Shown here: positions 55,351-63,989 of the stretch, in pieces | Layout of the letters: every line of letters begins with the position of its first letter | How positions within the stretch are numbered: the stretch's first letter is position 1 | NCBI GenBank assembly: GCA_023957755.1 | Contig: JAMLGT010000012.1 | Location: 59,758-123,757, forward strand | Length of the DNA: 64,000 nucleotides | Direction of reading: 5' to 3' | Source: Chitinophagaceae bacterium | Lineage (GTDB): Bacteria; Bacteroidota; Bacteroidia; Chitinophagales; Chitinophagaceae | Made by a program: the position numbers and the translations under genes | Notes under the pieces: model-generated | Told to the model about the DNA's origin: nothing | The model's input: the letters and a program-made list of their open reading frames with translations, nothing else | Database searches by the model: none

Positions 55351-57000
55351 ATGAAAAAAATCGGAGTTTTTACAGTTCTAGTTTTTACGGCAGGCAGCCT
55401 TTTTGCCCAGCTTGACGAGGGCAGAAAGATGCTGAATTACGAAAGGTTTCAATCGGCTGCAAACCTGATTAAACCTTTGGTAGATAAGGATCCCAAGAAT
55501 GCGGAAGCCGTATATTGGTTAGGACAGACGATGATCCAGAATGTGGAAAATGGTGATACCGCTGCCGTAAAGCAATTATATCGCAGTGCATTGGAAGCTA
55601 GTCCGAATAATGCCCTTCTGCTCGTGGGTATGGGCGAGGTGGAATTAATGGAAGGAAAAACCGCTGATGCAAGAAACCGTTTTGAAGCGGCCATCAATAT
55701 GACCAAGAAAAAGCACCTTGCACCAATTCTTATCGCAGTAGGACGTGCAAATGTGGATACCAGAGCCGGAGATGTAAGGTATGCGATTGAAAAACTGAAT
55801 CAGGCTGCTACACTTGATAATCAGAATCCGGATATCTACATGATTTTGGGTGATGCTTATCGTAAGCTAATCGACGGGGGCAATGCAGTAACTAACTACC
55901 AGACAGCGCTAACTTTTGACCCTAAGGCTGCACGTGCTTCCTTTATGATGGGCAGAATTTATGAAACCCAAGGTATCTCTCAGGAGAATCTTTATCTGAG
56001 ATATTATCAGGATGCTATTAACGAGGATCCCAATTATTCCCCTGTGTACTATTGGCTTTATATGTATTACTACAAGAGAGATGTAAATAAAGCGAGAGAG
56101 TATCTTGACCTCTATGTGAAGAATGCAGATGCCAATTCAAAACTCTGCTATGTGGAAGCCAGTCTTTTTTATGTATCAAAAATGTATAAGGAAGCTATTC
56201 AAAAGGCAGATGCATGTATAGCTAACTCTGGAGCCGAAAAGCCTTATCCAAACCTTTATGGTCTTAAAGCGTATGCCTACGACAAACTGAAAGAGAAACA
56301 TAAGGCAAAAGAATTTTTTGAAGAATTCTTTAACAAGGTGAATCCTGACCTGATTGGGCCAAATGACTATGCCACCTATGGTAGAATCTTAATGGACTTC
56401 CCTGGTATGGCATCTAAAGCCGATGAATATATTAATAAAGCTGTGGACCTGGATACGGTGAAATCAAACAAGATTAATACCATTACAGAGGTTGCTCAGT
56501 CTCTTTATCAGCAGAAAGACTATGCTCAGGCAGGAAAGTGGTTTACAAAATTGCTCTATATTGATGATAACAGTCTGACTAAAACAAACCTGTATTTTGC
56601 AGGATACTCATCCTATTTAGGTAATGAATACAAAAGCGCAGACTCGATTCTTCATATCTATCAGGAAAAATACCCTACCGATTTGCTTGGCTGGTTCCTT
56701 GGAGCGAGAACAAATGAAGGTTTGGATACCACTCAGGTAGCAGCGAAGCCTTATTGGGAACAGGTGATTGCAATATCAGACACTATGCAGGACAGAAATG
56801 CTTCTAAAGGGATGATCGTTCCGGCGTATCGTTACATGGTAGCCTATTACTACAGAATAAAGAATGATATAGACAGTGCTTATTTGTACACTAACAGAAT
56901 ATTGGAACTAATACCGGATGATGCCACTGCCTTGTCAAACAAAGAAGGATTTGAAGCGATGATTAAACAGAGAGAAAAGAATCCGGCCAAGAACGATTAA
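55351..57000 (+). CDS. Exported tetratricopeptide repeat protein
   Basis: This 549-residue protein has a signal peptide (MKKIGVFTVLVFTAGSLFA, then QLDEG). The rest is a TPR solenoid from about residue 25 to 530; repeats are visible as EAVYWLGQTMIQ, NNALLLVGMGEVELMEGK, NPDIYMILGDAYRKL and AARASFMMGRIYET. It probably acts as a periplasmic scaffold. It is linked to the PstS-like lipoprotein upstream, an arrangement seen with TonB-type systems in Bacteroidetes, but those partners are not here. A hairpin terminator follows. Confidence 0.9.
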   Translation: MKKIGVFTVLVFTAGSLFAQLDEGRKMLNYERFQSAANLIKPLVDKDPKNAEAVYWLGQTMIQNVENGDTAAVKQLYRSALEASPNNALLLVGMGEVELMEGKTADARNRFEAAINMTKKKHLAPILIAVGRANVDTRAGDVRYAIEKLNQAATLDNQNPDIYMILGDAYRKLIDGGNAVTNYQTALTFDPKAARASFMMGRIYETQGISQENLYLRYYQDAINEDPNYSPVYYWLYMYYYKRDVNKAREYLDLYVKNADANSKLCYVEASLFYVSKMYKEAIQKADACIANSGAEKPYPNLYGLKAYAYDKLKEKHKAKEFFEEFFNKVNPDLIGPNDYATYGRILMDFPGMASKADEYINKAVDLDTVKSNKINTITEVAQSLYQQKDYAQAGKWFTKLLYIDDNSLTKTNLYFAGYSSYLGNEYKSADSILHIYQEKYPTDLLGWFLGARTNEGLDTTQVAAKPYWEQVIAISDTMQDRNASKGMIVPAYRYMVAYYYRIKNDIDSAYLYTNRILELIPDDATALSNKEGFEAMIKQREKNPAKND

Positions 57001-57042
57001 TGCCTTCGGACATTTGTCAAAATATTAATTCTCTTTTGAAAG

Positions 57043-57071
57043 CTGCTCCCGAAACGGAGCAGTTTTCTTTT
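57043..57071 (+). terminator. Intrinsic terminator after the TPR gene
   Basis: A 7-bp stem CTGCTCC / GGAGCAG (57043-57049 and 57056-57062) with a 6-nt loop is followed by TTTTCTTTT. It separates the TPR gene from nusB. Confidence 0.82.
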
Positions 57072-57202
57072 AAGGTATGGCTTCAGTATTATCCTTACCA
57101 GAAACGCCTTCCTGCAGGTAAAAAGAAAATCAATCCTTTGCTAAATTTTTTAAAAAGCCCACTAATTGCAATATCTTCGCAGCCCAAAAAGTTCTTTTGA
57201 AA

Positions 57203-58129
57203 ATGCTAAGCAGAAGAAATATCAGAGAGAAGGTAATGCAAACCCTCTATAGCGTGGAGACGATGGAGGTTAAGGCGACTGAGGCTACCAAAATTCTGAA
57301 TAAAAAGATTGAAAACACGCAGGAGCTTTTAACCTATTTCTTTGAGTTCCTGATTGCAGTCTGCCAATATTCGGAGAAATATGCTTCAATGAAGGCTCAT
57401 AAGCATTTACCCACCCAGAAGGACTTGTCAGTTAGTACCCGGATTGCTGATAATCTGATTATAAATGAAATTTTGCAAAATCCTACATTCCTGAAAGCTT
57501 CGGAGAAGTTTAAGATTCCTTATCTTATTGATGAAGAATCCGTTCGCAAGAGCTTTATGGAACTATTGAATACTGAAGAGTATCAATCCTATATTTCAGC
57601 TTACGCTAGGGATAAGGCAGGTGAAAAAAAGATTCTGGAGCAGATTTTGGAAAATCAAATGCTTGAGAGTGAATCATTTAATTCAGATGGGGAAGAAAAG
57701 TTCATCCACTGGAATGCAGACATGGACGCAGTAATTCCGCTGATTAAAGGGGTGCTGTCCAAACCTTCAACTGCTGATTTTCTTGAAAAGCCCGACACAG
57801 ACAAGATGGATTTTGCGACGGAACTGCTGGCTACCGTATTGGAGAAAAATGAATTTCTGCTTGAAATGATAAAACCAAAGTTGAAAAACTGGGAGGCTGA
57901 CAGAATCGCGGTGCTGGATATGATTCTTCTAAAAATGGGATTGAGTGAACTGATGTACTTTGAGACTATTCCAACTAAAGTGACGCTTAATGAATATATA
58001 GAAATTGCAAAAGAATACAGCACCTCCAAGAGCGGCCACTTTGTAAATGGAATTCTCGACAACCTCTTAAAGGATCTGGAAGCACAAAATAAAATTCATA
58101 AGAAAAATTTTAAAGGAGCAGTCAATTAA
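57203..58129 (+). CDS. nusB: Transcription antitermination factor NusB (long form)
   Basis: The ATG at 57203 gives 308 residues (MLSRRNIREKVMQTLYSVE). That is about twice the E. coli length, with extra sequence inserted in the helical core, as is usual in Bacteroidetes. The C-terminal NusB fold is clear: DRIAVLDMILLKMGLSELMY, then IPTKVTLNEYIEIAKEYSTS and GHFVNGILDNLLKDL. NusB binds boxA RNA with NusE to limit termination in rRNA operons. It begins the nusB-DUF1573-yajC-coaE run, about 130 bp after a terminator. Confidence 0.94.
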   Translation: MLSRRNIREKVMQTLYSVETMEVKATEATKILNKKIENTQELLTYFFEFLIAVCQYSEKYASMKAHKHLPTQKDLSVSTRIADNLIINEILQNPTFLKASEKFKIPYLIDEESVRKSFMELLNTEEYQSYISAYARDKAGEKKILEQILENQMLESESFNSDGEEKFIHWNADMDAVIPLIKGVLSKPSTADFLEKPDTDKMDFATELLATVLEKNEFLLEMIKPKLKNWEADRIAVLDMILLKMGLSELMYFETIPTKVTLNEYIEIAKEYSTSKSGHFVNGILDNLLKDLEAQNKIHKKNFKGAVN

Positions 58130-58134
58130 ACAAT

Positions 58135-58569
58135 ATGCTAATGAAATACAGATATCTTTTGGTACTTATCGCATCGGGAATCCTTGCCGGCAGTTGTTAT
58201 CAGCGTCCCGGAAATGGAAGCCAGACTGAAGCTAATATCCCTATGGGGAATGTGAAGACTACCGTTGAAGTAATTGATACGACTTTTAATTTTGGAAAAG
58301 TTGTAGAAGGGGAGAAGGTAACTTACAATTTTCGTTTTAAAAACAGTGGCGATCAGCCTTTGGTTGTGACTTCTGCTTCTGCCAGTTGTGGTTGTACTGT
58401 GCCGGAACGCCCTGAAGAGCCCATTGCTCCGGGTGAAACCGCATACATTAAAGTAGTATTCGACAGCAAAGGCAGAGTAGGCCCCACTCATAAAGAAGTT
58501 TATGTTACTTCAAATGCAGAACCTGAGTTTCCGGTATTGATTATCTCAGGCGAAGTAGCTCCACAATAA
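58135..58569 (+). CDS. DUF1573 domain lipoprotein
   Basis: The 144-residue protein has a lipoprotein signal (LLVLIASGILAGSCYQ, Cys near 22). The DUF1573 domain covers about 45-140: DTTFNFGKVVEGEKVTYNF, RFKNSGDQPLVV, SASCGCTVPERPEEPIAPGE and KEVYVTSNAEPEFPV. It resembles an immunoglobulin-like fold with a conserved CGC motif. The function is unknown. It is 5 bp after nusB and 43 bp before yajC. Start codons at 58135 and 58141 are both possible. Confidence 0.9.
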   Translation: MLMKYRYLLVLIASGILAGSCYQRPGNGSQTEANIPMGNVKTTVEVIDTTFNFGKVVEGEKVTYNFRFKNSGDQPLVVTSASASCGCTVPERPEEPIAPGETAYIKVVFDSKGRVGPTHKEVYVTSNAEPEFPVLIISGEVAPQ

Positions 58570-58612
58570 AGAATTTTCAAAACCTAAAAATCAAAAATTA
58601 AAAATCGCAAGT

Positions 58613-58966
58613 ATGAACGTAGCAACAATTTTCTTAATGGTAGGAGAAAGTGGCCAGGGTGGCGGAGGCGGATTCCAATTCGTATTCCTCGGATTGATGA
58701 TTCTGGTGTTCTGGTTATTCATGATCAGGCCACAGGCTAAGAAACAGAAACAACAAAAGCTCTTTATACAAAATATGCAGAAAGGAGATAAGGTGGTTAC
58801 TATTTCAGGTATCCATGGCACCATTAATAAAGTGAATGATGATAATACCTTTTTGCTGGAAGTAAATCCGGGTAGCTATATAAAGATGGAAAAGTCTGCC
58901 ATCAGCCTGGAAATGACTGAAGCATTGAAAAAGGCTATGGGGGCTACACCTGCACCCATCAAATAA
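58613..58966 (+). CDS. yajC: Preprotein translocase subunit YajC
   Basis: This 117-residue protein has one membrane helix (about residues 21-39, FVFLGLMILVFWLFMI) preceded by a Gly/Gln-rich start and followed by RPQAKKQKQQKLF. The conserved blocks are NMQKGDKVVTISGIHGTI and DDNTFLLEVNPGSYIKMEKSAI. It belongs to the SecDF-YajC complex that aids protein export. It is 43 bp after DUF1573 and 10 bp before coaE. Confidence 0.95.
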   Translation: MNVATIFLMVGESGQGGGGGFQFVFLGLMILVFWLFMIRPQAKKQKQQKLFIQNMQKGDKVVTISGIHGTINKVNDDNTFLLEVNPGSYIKMEKSAISLEMTEALKKAMGATPAPIK

Positions 58967-58976
58967 CTTCTCCTAA

Positions 58977-59591
58977 ATGCTTCGCGTAGGAATTACCGGA
59001 GGAATCGGGAGTGGGAAAACCACTGTAGCGCAGATATTCTCACTGCTGGGAGTTCCGGTGTATAATGCAGATCATTCGGCCAGAAGGCTAATGAATTCGG
59101 ATAAGAATATACGTGAGGCAATAGTAAAACTATTTGGACAAGAGAGTTATAAAGGAACGGAACTTAACCGTTCCTTTATAACTTCTAAAGTACTGGAGAA
59201 TGAAAAAAACAGGGCGCTCATTAACGCCATTGTGCACCCTGCTACCATTGCTGACGCCGAAAACTGGATGAAACAACAAAAGGCACCCTACGCATTGAAA
59301 GAGGCAGCTATCCTGTTTGAATCCGGTGCTGAAAAGAATTTAGACTTTGTCATAGGGGTGTATGCTCCTGAAGCACTTAGAATCAGAAGAACCATTAAGC
59401 GAGACGGCCGTTCAGAGGCTGAAGTGAAAAAATGGATGAGCCGCCAAATGAATGAAGATGAGAAAATGAAATTATGCGATTTCGTGATATATAATGACGG
59501 TAACCATTCTGTGATTGATCAGGTGTTGTCACTTCACAAGAAATTACTAAATCTTGCGGCACGTCAAAGTGCATCACCCGAAAAGGAATAA
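58977..59591 (+). CDS. coaE: Dephospho-CoA kinase
   Basis: The 204-residue enzyme carries the P-loop GGIGSGKTT (about 7-15), the VPVYNADHSARRL substrate loop, a lid/Walker B-like YALKEAAILFESGAEKN, and the RRTIKRDGRSEAEVKKWMSRQ adenine/lid region. It adds the last phosphate in coenzyme A synthesis. It is the last gene of the nusB run. A perfect 16-bp inverted repeat lies inside its coding sequence at 59145-59183 (residues about 57-69). Confidence 0.96.
   Translation: MLRVGITGGIGSGKTTVAQIFSLLGVPVYNADHSARRLMNSDKNIREAIVKLFGQESYKGTELNRSFITSKVLENEKNRALINAIVHPATIADAENWMKQQKAPYALKEAAILFESGAEKNLDFVIGVYAPEALRIRRTIKRDGRSEAEVKKWMSRQMNEDEKMKLCDFVIYNDGNHSVIDQVLSLHKKLLNLAARQSASPEKE
59145..59183. repeat. 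Perfect 16-bp inverted repeat inside coaE
   Basis: The arms at 59145-59160 and 59168-59183 are perfect complements (AGTTATAAAGGAACGG and its reverse complement) around a 7-nt loop. It is longer than the terminator stems in this window but has no following T run. The encoded peptide (around YKGTELNRSF) fits the enzyme, so it is not an insertion. Confidence 0.92.
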
Positions 59592-59648
59592 AACAAGCGC
59601 AGTGTGCCGCCTACACGATTACCTCCCCTTTGGTGCAGATAACCACAC

Positions 59649-59678
59649 AAAAAAACGGGCTTCTGAAGAAACCCGTTT
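59649..59678 (-). terminator. Intrinsic terminator of the TlpA-type gene
   Basis: The stem AAACGGG / CCCGTTT (59653-59659 with 59672-59678) has extra pairing in its loop (TTC with GAA). On the minus strand it is followed by T7, so it terminates the redoxin gene; the plus strand shows only a weak T run after coaE. Confidence 0.75.
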
Positions 59679-59701
59679 CTATATTCTGATGTGTATTGCG
59701 A

Positions 59702-61600
59702 TTACGCTTCCTTCGCTACTTCAATCATTGCAGTAAGTTCCTGAACCAGGCCTTCATCACTACCATTAAATCCGATTGACCTGAATCTAATCTTCCCATT
59801 TTTGTCAATTACAAATTTTGTAGGTATTCCTGATACACTAAACTGATCTACCACTTTGTTATCGTTATCCATCAGGACATGGAAATCGTACTTATTTTCC
59901 TTAATAAAGTCGGCTGCATTTTTCTCTTTGTTATCCACTGTTTCCCATGTGTCAATGAAAAGGAATTTTACTTGTGGGTCATTCTTATACTTTGTAACCA
60001 TTTGCTGCATTCCGGGGAATGAGGCTTTGCACGGGCCACACCATGTAGCCCAAAAATCCACAATCACAACCTTTCCCTTCAACTCTGACATGCTCACATG
60101 TTTGCCACTCATATCTCTTAAGGCAAAGGTAGGAGCTACATCATCGAGCATCGACTTTCTGAGATCTGCTATTAGTTTCTCCAATGACTCCCGCTCCAGT
60201 GCAGCCATGTAGTTCTGATATCCCGCTTCACCATTTTTCTTTATAAACTGTTCTTTCAGAATTTCCTTTATAGCTGAAGTAGCCTTGCCTTCTTTCACCC
60301 ACTTTTCAAACATCGGGACAAATTTATTAGGCGAGTTTACCTTGCTTGAAAGCAATGCATAGGTGTTGTTCAGGCTGGCATCATTACCTTTATTAATGGT
60401 AATGGCTGCTTCCTCGGCATAGGGAAGCCCTTTCTTGTAATTTCCAAGTTTGTATTCCACCATACCGTAGGTGTCTGCATACATGGCGTATGTGCTTTCA
60501 CGCGACTTCTTCCATTGACTTTCAGACAGACTGTTAGGTTTGTTGCCGGTAGGATTTGTAATCTGAGCCTTTGCCCATTCTGTCGCTATTGTTGCGTATT
60601 TTTCAGCCACATTCAAATCCTTATTCTTTTCCTGTAAATCCCACGCAGTGGAATTATAAAAGCTGGCAAGGTCGCCACCGCCAATACCGAGTTTTTGAAC
60701 TGCCTGATCAAGCCCTGCCCAGTCTCCTTTGTTTCTGTGTTCAGTAAGGAAGGTGGTAAGGAAATAACTTTTAGCCGATTTTAAATAACTCCAATTGGGA
60801 TCATTGTCAATTTTATTGCTCATTTCCTTCCAGAGTTCCATCTTCTTCGCTTCATCCTTTTCTGAAATAAACTTATTGAGTTCTCCGGAGACTGTCCATT
60901 TGCCATCCGGAAATTTTTCTTCCTTTAACTTATTAAAAAAGGTAGCCTGCTGCGTGAGTTTATTCAGTGCATACAGTTGCTGGATACGGGTGTAGTCGTC
61001 CTCATCCTTAAGACCGTTTTTTAAAGCCATTTCTATTGCCTTTTCCACATGCTCATACGCCTTGTCGGGATTCACGTTGTTGTATAATCTGGTATAGGAA
61101 ACCAGGTTCTTCAGCTTTTCATCCGGATATTTCTGGTATTCATCGTCGTAATATTGCAAGGCTTTGGATGGCGTGGGATTGACATCAAAATTCTGGCCGA
61201 GTGACTCATAAAAGCGGCCCATGGATGAAAGTGCTCCCTTAGCATATTCGTCTCCATTGTACAATGGGATCAGATAACCTTCTCCCTGGTTATTGTCCAC
61301 TAGTTTGTCACTGAATATTTTTAGTATTACAAGATTGTCTTCGCTATTTGTCTTTAGCGAATAGGTATATGTATTTCCTGATTTCTTCCAATTGCCGTCA
61401 AAAGCAAAAGTGCCATCTGGTCTGAGGGTGTAATAGATCAGGCTAATAGGCGCCTTTGTTCCGGCAAGCAATCCGGCAGGCTGGTAGGTGATGGTGATCT
61501 CCGTACCGGCCTGAGGGTTCTCCGGGCTGATGGTTACCTGTCCATAAGTCTGAAGTGAAACAAAAAGTAAGAAAGTAAAAAATAGGTTGGATATTTTCAT
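59702..61600 (-). CDS. TlpA-type thioredoxin-domain protein with helical repeat region
   Basis: The 632-residue exported protein has a signal peptide (MKISNLFFTFLLFVSLQTYG, then QVTIS). An N-terminal beta domain covers about 21-130, followed by a helical repeat region (about 135-480). The C-terminal TlpA/thioredoxin fold begins APTFALRDMSGKHVSMSEL and has the active site WATWCGPCKASF, then cis-Pro GIPTKFVIDKNGKI. It reduces disulfides in the periplasm or outer membrane side. It is monocistronic between coaE (convergent) and the tRNA. Confidence 0.92.
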   Translation of the reverse strand: MKISNLFFTFLLFVSLQTYGQVTISPENPQAGTEITITYQPAGLLAGTKAPISLIYYTLRPDGTFAFDGNWKKSGNTYTYSLKTNSEDNLVILKIFSDKLVDNNQGEGYLIPLYNGDEYAKGALSSMGRFYESLGQNFDVNPTPSKALQYYDDEYQKYPDEKLKNLVSYTRLYNNVNPDKAYEHVEKAIEMALKNGLKDEDDYTRIQQLYALNKLTQQATFFNKLKEEKFPDGKWTVSGELNKFISEKDEAKKMELWKEMSNKIDNDPNWSYLKSAKSYFLTTFLTEHRNKGDWAGLDQAVQKLGIGGGDLASFYNSTAWDLQEKNKDLNVAEKYATIATEWAKAQITNPTGNKPNSLSESQWKKSRESTYAMYADTYGMVEYKLGNYKKGLPYAEEAAITINKGNDASLNNTYALLSSKVNSPNKFVPMFEKWVKEGKATSAIKEILKEQFIKKNGEAGYQNYMAALERESLEKLIADLRKSMLDDVAPTFALRDMSGKHVSMSELKGKVVIVDFWATWCGPCKASFPGMQQMVTKYKNDPQVKFLFIDTWETVDNKEKNAADFIKENKYDFHVLMDNDNKVVDQFSVSGIPTKFVIDKNGKIRFRSIGFNGSDEGLVQELTAMIEVAKEA

Positions 61601-61711
61601 GGTCTGAAGTTTTTTAGATGTGTTTTTATGTTATAAATATAAGATTTTTATCAGAGAGCTGATTGCATGAGATTATTTCCTTGAAGTGAGTAGCTAAGTT
61701 CATTTAACCTT

Positions 61712-61719
61712 TAAATTTG
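61712..61719 (+). promoter_or_regulatory. -7 element for tRNA-Thr
   Basis: TAAATTTG matches TAnnTTTG perfectly and ends 8 bp before the first base of the tRNA, the right place for a start site at or near the mature 5' end. The -33 region is not clear. Confidence 0.55.
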
Positions 61720-61727
61720 CACGCCAA

Positions 61728-61800
61728 GCCATCCTAGCTCAGTTGGTAGAGCAGCTGCCTCGTAAGTAGCAGGTCGTCGGTTCGAGTCCGATGGATGGCT
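61728..61800 (+). tRNA. tRNA-Thr (anticodon CGT)
   Basis: The 73-nt cloverleaf has a 7-bp acceptor stem (GCCATCC with GGATGGC), the D-arm GCTC AGTTGGTAGA GC, an anticodon stem GCTGC / GTAGC with one G-T pair around loop CTCGTAA, the variable loop, and the T-arm GTCGG TTCGAGT CCGAT. The anticodon CGT reads ACG (Thr). The discriminator is T, and CCA is not encoded. It stands alone between the TlpA-type and M13 genes. Confidence 0.97.
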
Positions 61801-61958
61801 CATTTAAACAGACTTTCTTTATAATTGGTCTGTCAAAAAAAAATAAAGTTTTCCTTTTTTTCTTAATTTGTTCCGTTTTTTAAATTTATGGGTCTCTGTT
61901 TTCCCAGGCTACACACCCTCCGCAAAGCAAAGCCTTCTCAAACTTCAATTATTCTATT

Positions 61959-63989
61959 ATGAAAAAAGCATTATTGTTTATTGCAGTTGCAATAGCTGCA
62001 GGTATCTATAGTTGTAAAGAACAAAGTCAGATGAAGAGGGATATATTGGATCTTTCCGGGATAGACTCTACGATAAAACCCGGAGATAACTTTTTTGAAT
62101 ATGCTAATGGCAATTGGGTGAAGAATACGAAGATTCCTGAAGATCAGACAGGGTGGGGTGCTTTTTATGTGCTAAGAGATCAGGCATTAGGAAACATGAA
62201 GACTATTCTGGATTCCTTCCTGAACGAAAAGAATTCAGCCAAAGGCACCGTTGCACAACAAATCGGCGATCTATATGCAAGTGCACTGGATAGTATTGCG
62301 ATAGACAAGGCCGGCATCAATCCTATTAAAGATAAACTGGAGCAGATTAAAGCCATCAAAACAACAGATGAACTGTTGAGTTATGTGGCTTCAGAATACA
62401 CGAAGGGCAACAACTTAATGTTCGACTTCCGTGTATCGCCCGACGATAAGAACAGTAATTTAGAAAGAGCCATATTTTATCAGGGGGGGATAGGGCTGCC
62501 GAATAAAAACTATTATTTTGACAAAAATGCAAAAAGTGAAGAGATCAGGGCAAGCTATAAGGAATACATCGTTAGGATTTTAGATCTGACAAATGGTGAA
62601 AATGCCGCTCACACAAAGGATGCGGAAGATATTATAAAGCTGGAGACACAACTTGCCAATGTATCAAGGACACCGGTTGAACTAAGAGATCCCGAAGCCA
62701 ACTATAACCTGTTGGCAGTAGCAGATATGGAGAAGACTTCTCTTAACCTTCAGTGGAATACCTTACTGCAACGATTAAAGGTGAAAGAAGATACACTACT
62801 GGTAGGGCAGCCTGAATTTTTTAAAGGGCTATCCGGCTTATTAAAAAGTGTACCATTGAGTATATGGCAGCAGTATCTGGTCTTTCATACAGTGAACAAT
62901 AGTGCTGCATGGTTGAGCCAGCCATTCTATCAGGCTGAATTTGATTTTTTCAGTAAGAAGTTGAGTGGGCAGTTACAGCCCGAACCGAGATGGAAACGAG
63001 CCACCATGCTTGTGAATCGGCTATTGGGCGATGCTTTAGGGAAGTTATATGTGCAGAAGTATTTCCCACCTGAAGCAAAAGAGTACATGACCAACCTCGT
63101 GCATAACCTTCAAAAGGCTTATGAACTTAAGATTAAGGAAGCTACATGGATGAGTGATTCCACAAAAGAGAAAGCGATTGATAAGTTAAACTCAATGACA
63201 CTCAAAATTGGTTATCCGGACAAATGGAAGGATTATTCAGGGATCGATATCTCCAGAAGTTCTATCATTAGTAATATAGAAAGGATAAAAGAATGGCAAT
63301 ATGATTATGATATTAATAAATTGGGTAAACCGGTTGATAAGACTGAGTGGTTTATGACACCACCCACAGTGAATGCCTATTATAATCCTTCATTCAACGA
63401 AATAGTATTTCCAGCGGGGATTTTACAACCTCCTTTCTATTTTCAAAATGGAGATGATGCGGTAAACTATGGCGCTATAGGATTTGTAATTGGCCATGAG
63501 ATGACGCATGGATTTGATGACCAGGGAAGTAAATATGATAAGAATGGTAATCTGCGTACCTGGTGGTCTGAGACGGATCTGAAAAACTATAGACAGATTG
63601 CGGATAAAGTGGTGGCTCAGTACGATAATTATACAATATTGGATTCCGTACATGTGAACGGTAAACTTACTCTTGGCGAAAATATGGCTGATATTGGTGG
63701 ATTGGCAATTGCGTATGCTGCTTTTAAAATGACTAAGGAAGCAGCAGAAAATAAACCCATTGACAGCTTGACACCAGACCAGAGATTTTTCTTCTCGAGT
63801 GCCCAGGTTTGGCGCATGGTTACACGTCCGGAGACACTACTATGGAGGATTAATAATGACCCACATTCACCGGAGATTTATCGTGTAAATGGCCCCCTAT
63901 CAAATATGCCGGCATTCTACGAAGCCTTCGGTGTGAAACCGGGAGATAAGATGTATCGTCCGGAAGAAGACCGAATAAAAATTTGGTAA
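61959..63989 (+). CDS. M13 family zinc metallopeptidase lipoprotein
   Basis: The 676-residue protein begins with a lipoprotein signal (LLFIAVAIAAGIYSC). The N-terminal domain (PGDNFFEYANGNWVKNTKIP) is followed by the neprilysin-like catalytic domain: HEMTHGFDD with HEMTH at 513-517, the third ligand Glu in GENMADIGGLAIAY (about 573), NAYYNPSFNEIVFPAGIL, and the C-terminal NGPLSNMPAFYEAFGV and CW-less end typical of bacteria. It digests peptides outside the inner membrane. It ends 11 bp before the window edge. Confidence 0.95.
   Translation: MKKALLFIAVAIAAGIYSCKEQSQMKRDILDLSGIDSTIKPGDNFFEYANGNWVKNTKIPEDQTGWGAFYVLRDQALGNMKTILDSFLNEKNSAKGTVAQQIGDLYASALDSIAIDKAGINPIKDKLEQIKAIKTTDELLSYVASEYTKGNNLMFDFRVSPDDKNSNLERAIFYQGGIGLPNKNYYFDKNAKSEEIRASYKEYIVRILDLTNGENAAHTKDAEDIIKLETQLANVSRTPVELRDPEANYNLLAVADMEKTSLNLQWNTLLQRLKVKEDTLLVGQPEFFKGLSGLLKSVPLSIWQQYLVFHTVNNSAAWLSQPFYQAEFDFFSKKLSGQLQPEPRWKRATMLVNRLLGDALGKLYVQKYFPPEAKEYMTNLVHNLQKAYELKIKEATWMSDSTKEKAIDKLNSMTLKIGYPDKWKDYSGIDISRSSIISNIERIKEWQYDYDINKLGKPVDKTEWFMTPPTVNAYYNPSFNEIVFPAGILQPPFYFQNGDDAVNYGAIGFVIGHEMTHGFDDQGSKYDKNGNLRTWWSETDLKNYRQIADKVVAQYDNYTILDSVHVNGKLTLGENMADIGGLAIAYAAFKMTKEAAENKPIDSLTPDQRFFFSSAQVWRMVTRPETLLWRINNDPHSPEIYRVNGPLSNMPAFYEAFGVKPGDKMYRPEEDRIKIW

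Noticed and set aside
57000..57200. A 66-codon plus-strand frame after the TPR gene
   Set aside because: It starts at the TPR stop, contains a clear terminator hairpin, and has no recognisable features; better read as an intergenic spacer.
61808..61833. ACAGAC/GTCTGT hairpin after tRNA-Thr as a terminator
   Set aside because: The stem is only 6 bp with a 14-nt loop and is followed by A9 rather than a T run, so it does not fit an intrinsic terminator.
62482..62490. Run of seven G in the M13 peptidase gene as a phase-variation tract
   Set aside because: The frame is intact through the tract, and a single G7 is short; no evidence of variation can be read from one sequence.
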